From an uncultured Eggerthella sp. (GTDB lineage: Bacteria > Actinomycetota > Coriobacteriia > Coriobacteriales > Eggerthellaceae), in assembly GCA_905203045.1 (NCBI GenBank), contig CAJKUH010000023.1:1-28577 (forward strand): a stretch of 28,577 nucleotides of DNA. Direction: 5' to 3'. The notes under the pieces are model-generated. The model was not told the DNA's origin, ran no database searches, and was given only the letters and a program-made list of their open reading frames with translations. Both the position numbers and the translations under genes were made by a program. Numbering within the stretch: the stretch's first letter is position 1; every line of letters begins with the position of its first letter. Shown here piece by piece: positions 1 through 6,364 of the stretch.

Positions 1-1809
1 ATCGATGCTGAGCTCGTCAATAAGACGACGCGCTCCAACACCGGAAACATCGGCACCTGCAAGCGCACTCGGCGCAATCACCATCGCCTTGCCGGTTACC
101 TGCGCTTCTGCCACACAAGCAACCAGTTCCTTAGCCTGCGTGCCCGATTCAGCCAAAACGGCATGCAGCTCATCGCCCAAAAGCGCTTCCACCAGCACAT
201 CAAGGCTCTGAGGCGCGGAAACCACGTGGGACACCAATGCAGAAGGCGCCACCGATTCCTTGCTCTTCATCAGCTTGGCTTGTGCAGGGTTGGAAGCTTC
301 ACTCGAACGTTCCAGCTCTTCCAAGGCAGCGCGCTCGGCGCTGGCCTTGGCAAGGGCATCACGGGCTTCGTCAAGCGCACGGCGCGCTCCATCGCGGGAA
401 ACCACCAGAGAATTGAGCGTTTCACGCGTAGCGGTTTCCTCGGCACGGGCAGAGGCAAGCTCGCCTTCAAGGCGTTCGGCTTCGGCAGTAAGGGCACTGG
501 CCTGTTGGCGCGCCTCGGAAAGGCGCTCAGCCGCATCGGCGGCATGGGCGTCGATTACCTGGGCACGAGCCCTGCGCTCGGAAAGGTTTTCGCGCAGGGC
601 ACGAATGCTGGCTTCCGCCGTTTCCTTGCGGTGCGTTAAGGCGCGCTGCTCCGCCATGAGCGTATCGATATCCTTGCGAAGGTCGTTGCGCTTGTTCACT
701 CGCTGGGTATAGGAGATTTCCAAATCGGCGCGAAGCTTTTCGGCGCGCGCCGATTCCTCTTTCGCCTTCGCGGCGGTGGCTTCCGCTTCGGAAAGCTCGT
801 TGGCAGCAGCAGAACGACGCACGCGTGCCTCTTCCACGAAGCGGGTTAACCGTTCCACTTCGGAAAGGTAGCCCGTGCGCTTTTCGCGCAGGAGCATAGC
901 AGTCGAATTCAAGCGCTCGAAAGAAGCCTGCGCCCGGCGATAGCGTTCGTTCAGGCTGCTTTCCTGATTACTGCGCTCGTGAAGCTGACGCTGCAAGCCA
1001 TCAAGCGCGGCTTCCGAGGCGTCCAGTTCCTTCTTGAGCGATTCCTGGGATGCCTGCAATTCCTTTTCAGAGGCAATGACCTCATCCCATTTGCCCTGCA
1101 GCACGCGCAGGTCGTCTACCGCGATCTTAAGCTTCAGGTCGGCAAGCTCAGAGGAAAGCTCCTTGTGCAGGCGTGCTTTCTTGGCTTTGCGTTCAAGGGG
1201 CTTGAGCTGACGCTCCACTTCGGCGGTAATGTCGTTCACGCGGGCAAGGTGCGCGTCCATCTGCGCAAGCTTGCGCTCGCTTTTCGCCTTGCGCTCTTTA
1301 TGCTTCAGGATGCCGGCGGCCTCTTCGATAAGCGCACGGCGATCTTCGGGGCGCGACGAAAGCACTGAATCAAGATTGCCCTGGGAAATAATGGAATTGG
1401 TGCCCGTGCCCATGCCCGAATCGTGCAAAATGTCGAGCACGTCCATGCGGCGCACCACGTTGCCGTTGATAAGGTATTCGCTCTCGCCGCTGCGATACAT
1501 GCGGCGCCCGATGGAGACCTCGGAGAAATCTACGGGAAGCGTCCCGTCGGAATTGTCCAGGCACAGCTCCACTTCGGCAACGGAAACCGGTTTCCTGGCA
1601 GAAGAACCGGCAAAGATGACATCTTCCATCGACTGACCGCGCAAGTTCTTAGCGTTGCGTTCGCCAAGAACCCACAGCACCGCATCGGAAATGTTCGATT
1701 TGCCAGATCCGTTGGGGCCTACCACTGCAGCAACGCCCGGTTCGAATCTCATAACCGTTCGATCAGCGAAAGACTTGAAGCCCTTCAACGTCAGCGATTT
1801 GAGATACAC
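1..1809 (-). CDS. smc: Chromosome segregation/condensation ATPase SMC, N-terminal half (cut by window edge)
   Basis: SMC dimers condense and organise the chromosome with ScpA and ScpB. Read from a GTG at 1809-1807, the frame stays open for exactly 603 codons to the window edge, so the C-terminal half is missing. The N-terminus (VYLKSLTLKGFKSFADRT) is the family opening, with Walker A GPNGSGKS at residues 31-38. A long coiled coil rich in Glu, Ala, Arg and Lys occupies about residues 170-515. From about residue 520 the sequence becomes globular (LDVLVEALLGDELHAVLAE), matching the first half of the SMC hinge. The family is about 1,180 aa, so roughly half is present. The GTG start is supported by AAAGGGG about 7 nt upstream and by homology right from residue 1. 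It follows rnc by 11 nt, a pairing common in Gram-positive genomes. The ABC signature and Walker B lie outside the window. Confidence 0.96.
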   Translation of the reverse strand, partial: MYLKSLTLKGFKSFADRTVMRFEPGVAAVVGPNGSGKSNISDAVLWVLGERNAKNLRGQSMEDVIFAGSSARKPVSVAEVELCLDNSDGTLPVDFSEVSIGRRMYRSGESEYLINGNVVRRMDVLDILHDSGMGTGTNSIISQGNLDSVLSSRPEDRRALIEEAAGILKHKERKAKSERKLAQMDAHLARVNDITAEVERQLKPLERKAKKARLHKELSSELADLKLKIAVDDLRVLQGKWDEVIASEKELQASQESLKKELDASEAALDGLQRQLHERSNQESSLNERYRRAQASFERLNSTAMLLREKRTGYLSEVERLTRFVEEARVRRSAAANELSEAEATAAKAKEESARAEKLRADLEISYTQRVNKRNDLRKDIDTLMAEQRALTHRKETAEASIRALRENLSERRARAQVIDAHAADAAERLSEARQQASALTAEAERLEGELASARAEETATRETLNSLVVSRDGARRALDEARDALAKASAERAALEELERSSEASNPAQAKLMKSKESVAPSALVSHVVSAPQSLDVLVEALLGDELHAVLAESGTQAKELVACVAEAQVTGKAMVIAPSALAGADVSGVGARRLIDELSID

Positions 1810-1820
1810 CTAAAGCCCCT

Positions 1821-2648
1821 TTACTGCTGCTTCTTCTTGCGAGCCTTCTGATCGGCCTGCCTGCGGGCCTTTTCCTCGGCTTTGGCAGCCTTGATGGCCG
1901 CCTTTGCCTCTGCCTTGCGCTTCTTGTCTTTGGAATCCTTGCCTTCGAAGAACGAACCCAAGATTTCAAGCGCAGACTTGGCCGCCTGGCTTTCCGATTC
2001 CTTCTTCGTGCGGCCAACGCCCTTTGCAATGGACTTCACGCCAACGAACACCTGCGTTACGAACGTGCGGTCGTGAGGCGGGCCCTGCGTTTCGATGAGG
2101 CGATAGGTAGGCGTGATACCGTCTTCCTGCAAGCGCTCCTGAAGAACGCTCTTCGGGTTTTCAGGCTCTTTGGCCATTTCCTCGCTCATGCGAACGATGA
2201 GGTTTTCCTTCACGAACGCAGCGGCAGCTTCCAAGCCGCCATCGAGGTAGAGCGCAGCAACGCATGACTCGTATACGTTTTCCAGCGCAGAGTGCAGGCC
2301 ACGTCGACCTGTGCCCCGCTCGGAAGAGCCGAAGAAGATGCAGTCTGCCAGGCCGATTTCCTTACCCACCTCGGAAAGCGAGGCGCCGGAAACGAGCGAA
2401 ACCTTGATGCGGGTAAGACCGCCTTCGTCAAGATTGGGATACGTGTGGTAAGCGGAATAGGAAACGATGGCACCCAAAATGCTGTCGCCCAAGAACTCAA
2501 GGCGCTCGTACGAGTCGCTGATGGAATGACCTTCAGCGGCTGACGGGTGGGTAAGTGCCGTTAAGAGCAACGTACGATCTGAGAACGTATGCCCCAAGAT
2601 CTTTTCTGCCTTGTTAAGTTTCTCAGTATGTTCAGGTTGCTCTTTCAC
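1821..2648 (-). CDS. rnc: Ribonuclease III
   Basis: RNase III cuts double-stranded RNA in rRNA precursors and structured mRNAs. The 275-aa product has an endonuclease domain (about 10-155) with signature ERLEFLGDSIL (Glu48, Glu51, Asp55) and a double-stranded-RNA-binding domain (about 165-232, from PKSVLQERLQ to SQAAKSALEIL). After this comes a Lys/Ala/Arg-rich tail of about 40 residues, longer than in E. coli RNase III (226 aa). At the second metal-ligand pair the sequence reads LENVYES: Asn124 stands where E. coli has Asp114, while Glu127 matches Glu117. The start is GTG; an in-frame TGA lies three codons upstream, and there is no good in-frame ATG. The Shine-Dalgarno match (AGGAAA) is about 13 nt away, so initiation may be weak. 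It lies 47 nt after plsX; the acpP gene often found between these two genes is absent. Confidence 0.95.
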   Translation of the reverse strand: MKEQPEHTEKLNKAEKILGHTFSDRTLLLTALTHPSAAEGHSISDSYERLEFLGDSILGAIVSYSAYHTYPNLDEGGLTRIKVSLVSGASLSEVGKEIGLADCIFFGSSERGTGRRGLHSALENVYESCVAALYLDGGLEAAAAFVKENLIVRMSEEMAKEPENPKSVLQERLQEDGITPTYRLIETQGPPHDRTFVTQVFVGVKSIAKGVGRTKKESESQAAKSALEILGSFFEGKDSKDKKRKAEAKAAIKAAKAEEKARRQADQKARKKKQQ

Positions 2649-2695
2649 GTTATGTCATTCGTTTCCTAGTATGAAAATTGTTCTCGCCGCTTATT

Positions 2696-3700
2696 TTACT
2701 CGGCAGGCCTTTCCTGGTTCACGGTTCGCTCGATTATCCCCGAAACATCCAAACGCACCGCACGAGCAGCCATAAGCACGCCGTTCATGATGGCGGTTTC
2801 GTTGGATGAGCCATGACCTACCAGGCAGGCACCCTTCACACCGAGGATGGGAGCACCGCCGTACGTATCGGCAGACGTGTGGTCCTTCAAATCGGACAGG
2901 CCGCCCTTCATGGCCACCGCGCCGAGCTTGGTGGCAAGGTTGGCCATCATAATCTTCTTCATCTCGCCGAAGAGCATCTTTGTTACGCCTTCGATGGTTT
3001 TAAGGCAAACATTGCCCGTGAAGCCATCGGTAACGAACACGTCGAACTTGCCCGTTAGAATGTCGCAGCCTTCGCCGTTGCCGGCGAACTCGGGAACCTG
3101 CTCCTTCAGAAGGGCAAACGTTTCCTGCGCCATCTTAGAGCCCTTGGTGTCTTCCGAGCCGATGTTCAAGAGTGCCACCTTGGGGCTTTCGATGCCGATA
3201 ACCTGACGCGCGTACGTGGTTGCCATTTGAGCAAACTGCACCAGATACGCAGGCTTGCAGTCGGCATTCGCTCCCACATCGCACATAACGACGGGCTTCG
3301 CAGGAGACGGAATAATGGTGCACAGGGCAGGACGGGAAACGCCTTTGATGCGCCCTACCACGAGCGTCGCCGCAGCAAGGCAAGCACCGGTAGAACCAGC
3401 AGAGAAGAAGCCCTGGGCCTTCCCTTCTTTAACCAAACGGTTGCCCACAACCAGGCTCGAGTCCTTCTTCTTGCGCACCGCGTTGGCAGGGTGCTCGTCC
3501 ATGGCGATTTCCTGGGTGGTTGCCTGGGCGTGGACTCGCTCGTGCTTCTGCGCGAACGGCTCAACGACTTCGGAAGGTCCGCAAGCGATAACCTCAAGCT
3601 CGGAATCGGCTTGAAGTGCTTTTTCGATGCCGGGAAGTACGACCTTTGGTCCGAAATCGCCACCTAATACGTCTACGGCGATAACAACGCGCTGTGCCAT
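2696..3700 (-). CDS. plsX: Phosphate acyltransferase PlsX
   Basis: PlsX converts acyl-ACP and phosphate into acyl-phosphate, the donor for PlsY in phosphatidic-acid synthesis, at the membrane surface. The 334-aa product opens with MAQRVVIAVDVLGGDFGP, the family N-terminus (usually AVDAMGGD), and keeps the typical internal blocks GSTGACLAAA, CDVGAN and VTDGFTGNVCLK. Length is normal (about 330-345 aa). I chose the ATG at 3700 over an upstream GTG/ATG because AAGGAG lies 6 nt ahead and homology begins there. A strong hairpin terminator separates it from rpmF upstream, so it probably uses its own promoter (weak candidate listed). fakA in the same run supplies a second acyl-phosphate route, so two lipid-entry enzymes lie close together. 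Confidence 0.95.
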   Translation of the reverse strand: MAQRVVIAVDVLGGDFGPKVVLPGIEKALQADSELEVIACGPSEVVEPFAQKHERVHAQATTQEIAMDEHPANAVRKKKDSSLVVGNRLVKEGKAQGFFSAGSTGACLAAATLVVGRIKGVSRPALCTIIPSPAKPVVMCDVGANADCKPAYLVQFAQMATTYARQVIGIESPKVALLNIGSEDTKGSKMAQETFALLKEQVPEFAGNGEGCDILTGKFDVFVTDGFTGNVCLKTIEGVTKMLFGEMKKIMMANLATKLGAVAMKGGLSDLKDHTSADTYGGAPILGVKGACLVGHGSSNETAIMNGVLMAARAVRLDVSGIIERTVNQERPAE

Positions 3701-3740
3701 TGCGTCTCCTTGCTGCTTGTGGGCTCTTACGTCCGTTTGA

Positions 3741-3768
3741 TGCATAGGCGCCCGAGGCGCACTATCAA
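3741..3768 (-). promoter_or_regulatory. Weak candidate promoter for plsX
   Basis: On the minus strand TTGATA (3763-3768) and TATGCA (3741-3746) are separated by 16 nt, downstream of the rpmF terminator and about 40 nt before the plsX start. The -35 is good but the -10 matches at only three positions. The reason to expect a promoter here is the terminator just upstream. Confidence 0.25.
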
Positions 3769-3775
3769 TCCATAC

Positions 3776-3804
3776 AAAAATCCCCCGGACGAATCCGGGG
3801 GATT
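3776..3804 (-). terminator. Intrinsic terminator after rpmF
   Basis: A perfect 11-bp inverted repeat (3779-3789 with 3794-3804, 4-nt loop) is followed, read on the minus strand, by TTTTTG. It starts 24 nt after the rpmF stop codon and lies before plsX. Stem strength and the U-run make this a convincing rho-independent terminator. Confidence 0.88.
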
Positions 3805-3827
3805 CCTTTACACGTTAATGGCGTGCA

Positions 3828-4007
3828 TTAAGCGGTCTGGATAACCTCGCGATCGCGATAGTAGCCGCAATTGGGGCATACGCGATGGGGAAGCTTTACT
3901 TCACCGCACTGAGGGCACACAGAACGGGAAGGCGAAGCGATCTTATCGTTTTCGCTCCTGCGTGCGTGGGTACGAGCACGACCGGTCTTACGCTTTGGCA
4001 CTGCCAT
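3828..4007 (-). CDS. rpmF: 50S ribosomal protein L32 (zinc-ribbon type)
   Basis: This is a small protein of the large ribosomal subunit. The 59-aa product begins MAVPKRKTGRARTHARRSE, the characteristic basic L32 N-terminus. It carries two CxxC pairs (Cys31/Cys34 and Cys44/Cys47), the zinc-binding form; zinc-free paralogues lack these. Length is typical. The ATG has GAAGGAG 7 nt upstream. It is bracketed by its own promoter (4065-4093) and a strong downstream terminator, so it can be made as a single-gene transcript, although readthrough from the DUF177 gene is possible. The DUF177-rpmF pairing is widely conserved and fits a shared role in 50S assembly. Confidence 0.97.
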   Translation of the reverse strand: MAVPKRKTGRARTHARRSENDKIASPSRSVCPQCGEVKLPHRVCPNCGYYRDREVIQTA

Positions 4008-4064
4008 GATTAAACTCCTTCTATGCTGCAGGTAAACCTGAAGATTCTAATTACGCGAAAAAGT

Positions 4065-4093
4065 ATCCTAGCAAAGGAATTCGCAAGAATCAA
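4065..4093 (-). promoter_or_regulatory. Promoter of rpmF
   Basis: Minus-strand TTGATT (-35, 4088-4093), a 17-nt spacer and TAGGAT (-10, 4065-4070) preceded by TGC, giving an extended -10. It lies in the 112-nt gap between the DUF177 stop and rpmF, with a predicted leader of about 50 nt. The combination of spacing, TTGA and TGn is a good housekeeping-promoter match. Confidence 0.6.
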
Positions 4094-4119
4094 GGGCAAA
4101 CCTTTATGAATTAGAAAAA

Positions 4120-4668
4120 CTATTCCTCAAACTTGATATTGCGCAGTACGGAAAACGGATTCGGATGGAAGTCGTCTTCCTCTTCGTCCGATTTATCGCA
4201 GGTGCACTCTTCTTTGTTGAGATTTGCGCCACAGCCGGCGCAAAGGCCCTTGCACTCATCGTCGCACAACGGCGTATGCGGCAACTCGAGCGAAAGAGCG
4301 GCAACGAGCAACGGCGAAAGATCGATGATATGGTCTTCGCCAAGAAGCTCGTACTCTTCCTTTTCTTCGTCAGTAAGCTCTACTTCAGAATCGGGGATAA
4401 GGAAATACCCTTCCACTTCGCCCTCAAGGCGGTATTCCGCAGGCTCAAGGCAGCGAACGCAGCTTGTGCAGGCATCGCCTGAAACAATGCCGGTAACCAG
4501 CAGCGCCCCACCCGTGTTGGAAACAGTAACGTCCCACGAAAGCGGATGCTCGAACGTGTACGTGTCAACACCCTGAACCAATTCGGGCAATTCGTAGGTG
4601 CCCTGAAAAGACAAGCTTTCCGCCGGAGCGAAAAGCTGGGCGGGAACCTCAATACGTGGAGATTCCAT
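4120..4668 (-). CDS. DUF177 (YceD-family) 23S rRNA accumulation protein
   Basis: YceD/DUF177 proteins are needed for normal 23S rRNA or 50S accumulation in some bacteria; the mechanism is not well defined. The 182-aa product has the family layout: a beta-rich N-terminal half with CTSCVRCLEP (Cys67, Cys70, Cys73), an acidic middle (EVELTDEEKEEYELL), an IDLSPL block, and the cysteine cluster PLCDDECKGLCAGCGANLN (Cys135, 139, 143, 146) followed by CTC. The cysteines suggest metal binding; this is inference. The ATG overlaps the upstream stop codon as TAATG, so translation is probably coupled to the SepIVA-like gene. rpmF follows after 112 nt with its own promoter. Confidence 0.9.
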   Translation of the reverse strand: MESPRIEVPAQLFAPAESLSFQGTYELPELVQGVDTYTFEHPLSWDVTVSNTGGALLVTGIVSGDACTSCVRCLEPAEYRLEGEVEGYFLIPDSEVELTDEEKEEYELLGEDHIIDLSPLLVAALSLELPHTPLCDDECKGLCAGCGANLNKEECTCDKSDEEEDDFHPNPFSVLRNIKFEE

Positions 4669-5141
4669 TAGCGTCCCGAATTGATGGAATTGGCGTTAAG
4701 GCGATCACGGCAGCGGCGCACGCTGTTCAGGGCCGTATCAAGGCTCTGCTCAACATGGCTGAATACCTCATCGGCGAAGTCTTCTGCACCAGCGCGGGTT
4801 TCGCGCTCGAGCTCGCGAGCCTCTGCCAAGATGGTGTCGGCCTGCTGCTGGGAAATGCGAACGATTTCCTGTTCGCTGGCAATCGTAATGGCCTGGCTTC
4901 GTGCATCCTCGATCAGGCGGCTTGCCTGGGCTTCTGCTTCGTCAAGCAGGGCCTGACGCTCGCGGATAACCTGACGAGCCTGAGCGAATTCGCTGGGAAA
5001 CGTATCGCGGATCTCGTCCAAGATCTCAAATGCAGCCTGAGCATCAACCTGCCTAAACCCGTTCTTGCCGAAGGCGGGCTTAGCATCCTCGATGAGCATG
5101 GAAAGCTCTTCGATGAGATTCAATACTCCTGTTTCGTCCAT
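4668..5141 (-). CDS. SepIVA/DivIVA-like coiled-coil protein (inferred)
   Basis: The 157-aa, Glu/Ala/Arg/Gln-rich product is almost wholly helical with heptad character over about residues 45-135, and has no signal peptide or membrane segment. I match it to mycobacterial SepIVA, a DivIVA-like septation protein, from memory: a short N-terminal segment with EELSMLIEDAK, then ILDEIRDTFPSEFAQAR (SepIVA has a similar IDDIKDAIPGELDDAQ stretch), repeated Ala/Glu-rich heptads, and a C-terminal SLDTALNSVRRCRDRL resembling the SepIVA end. It is much shorter than SepIVA (about 245 aa). Gene order (coaD, this gene, DUF177) equals that of many actinobacteria. The start at 5141 is chosen because GAAGGA lies 5 nt upstream; earlier codons lack a site. 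A TGC-TACACT motif (5224-5229) in the 138-nt gap could be its -10. Alternative reading: a generic F-type subunit-b-like coiled coil. Confidence 0.6.
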   Translation of the reverse strand: MDETGVLNLIEELSMLIEDAKPAFGKNGFRQVDAQAAFEILDEIRDTFPSEFAQARQVIRERQALLDEAEAQASRLIEDARSQAITIASEQEIVRISQQQADTILAEARELERETRAGAEDFADEVFSHVEQSLDTALNSVRRCRDRLNANSINSGR

Positions 5142-5249
5142 ATACATCCTTCCGAAATCGCGCACGCAAAACAGCATACAACGACATAATTGCAACTAGA
5201 TAGTTTACGTCAGTGAAGCTAGTAGTGTAGCAAAAAGCATCGATATGCG

Positions 5250-5269
5250 AAAAAACGCCACAACGTGGC
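5250..5269 (-). terminator. Probable terminator after coaD
   Basis: Minus strand: GCCAC, a GTT loop, GTGGC, then G and a run of six T (5250-5255). The stem is only 5 bp (6 with a wobble), so strength is moderate. It begins 10 nt after the coaD stop and precedes the 138-nt gap before the SepIVA-like gene. Confidence 0.55.
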
Positions 5270-5279
5270 AGCGAAACCG

Positions 5280-5789
5280 CTATTCCGCCTTGTTCTCTGC
5301 CGCCTTGTAAGCATCAGCGAAGTACTCGCGAAGCGCCCTTTCAACGCACGGGGGAACAAAGCCCGCAACGCTTCCGCCCATCGAAGCCATTTCGCGGATG
5401 ATGGAAGAGGACAGGTACATGAACTTGGGAGGCGACATGATGAAGAACGTTTCAAGATCATGGCTCAGCTCGTAGTTCAACGCCGTCATCTGGAACTCGT
5501 ATTCAAAGTCGGTGATAGCGCGCAGGCCCTTTACCACGACGTGGGCATCAAGCTGATGGACGGTATCCACCAACAGGCCCTCGAAGCTGATAACGCGTAC
5601 GTTGGGAAGGTCGGCCACGGCCTCTTCAACCAGGCTGACGCGGGTTTTCAAATCGAAGATGGGGCTCTTCTTCGCCGACTTGGCAACAGCCACCACCACT
5701 TCATCGAATATCTGCGCAGCACGAGAGATAACATCGAAATGTCCTGCGGTAATGGGATCGAATGTACCCGGTACAACCGCTCGTTTCAT
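5280..5789 (-). CDS. coaD: Phosphopantetheine adenylyltransferase
   Basis: PPAT transfers AMP from ATP to 4'-phosphopantetheine, the penultimate step of coenzyme A synthesis. The 169-aa product begins MKRAVVPGTFDPITAGH, the nucleotidyltransferase T/HxGH region with His17. It has VVKGLRAITDFEYEFQM and the SSSIIREMA block that contacts ATP, all typical of bacterial CoaD (about 160 aa). The C-terminal tail (AYKAAENKAE) is slightly longer than usual. The ATG overlaps the rsmD stop as TAATG, indicating translational coupling. The rsmD-coaD pair is one of the most conserved bacterial neighbourhoods. Confidence 0.97.
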   Translation of the reverse strand: MKRAVVPGTFDPITAGHFDVISRAAQIFDEVVVAVAKSAKKSPIFDLKTRVSLVEEAVADLPNVRVISFEGLLVDTVHQLDAHVVVKGLRAITDFEYEFQMTALNYELSHDLETFFIMSPPKFMYLSSSIIREMASMGGSVAGFVPPCVERALREYFADAYKAAENKAE

Positions 5790-6364
5790 TATGCTTCCTT
5801 CCTGAGGGTTACCAGCGAGGTGCCACCGTAGTCCTTAACGGAGACCACCGTGTATTCTAGCGCATCGCATGCCTGCTCAACGTCCTGTTTGTCCTTTTTG
5901 TCGTGCTCATACACTACCAAAGCGCCAGGAGAAATCCTGCCCGCTTCATCGAGGTCGCGCACCAGGCCCAGCACCTTTTCCGCCTCGAAGGCATAGGGCG
6001 GATCCAGGAACACCAAATCGAAGGCACGGCCGCGCACCTGCGGCAGCGTAAAGGTATCGCCACGACGAAGCGAGAAGCGCTCGCGCGGAACCTTCAAGGA
6101 AGCGATGTTGCCCTCGACGATACGGGCCGCTTCCCTGCCCTGTTCGCAGAATTGCACGAATGCCGCACCACGGCTTAAGCTTTCGAGTCCCAAAGCGCCC
6201 GACCCGGCAAAGGCATCGAGCACGCACGCGCCTTCCAAGGTGCCGCGCGCGCTTACCAACGAGCTCATCAGCGCCTCACGGACGCGGTCGGTGGTGGGAC
6301 GCGTTGCATCGCCCTTCAGGGAACGCAACGGGCGCCCGCGGTACTCTCCAGCTATGATCCTCAT
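5789..6364 (-). CDS. rsmD: 16S rRNA (guanine-N2)-methyltransferase RsmD
   Basis: RsmD methylates G966 (E. coli numbering) of 16S rRNA with S-adenosylmethionine. The 191-aa product begins MRIIAGEYRGRPL, then TRPTTDRVREALM, the SAM-binding motif LDAFAGSGALGLE (about residues 49-61) and the catalytic LVFLDPPY. The order and length are those of the family. Its ATG overlaps the recG stop as ATGA (4 nt), and its own stop overlaps coaD, so recG, rsmD and coaD appear translationally linked. Confidence 0.96.
   Translation of the reverse strand: MRIIAGEYRGRPLRSLKGDATRPTTDRVREALMSSLVSARGTLEGACVLDAFAGSGALGLESLSRGAAFVQFCEQGREAARIVEGNIASLKVPRERFSLRRGDTFTLPQVRGRAFDLVFLDPPYAFEAEKVLGLVRDLDEAGRISPGALVVYEHDKKDKQDVEQACDALEYTVVSVKDYGGTSLVTLRKEA

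Noticed and set aside
2650..2658. Three-codon ORF (ATG ACA TAA) just before the rnc GTG
   Set aside because: AGGA lies well placed before this ATG, but a two-residue ORF cannot be told from chance; kept only as a note on the weak rnc start.
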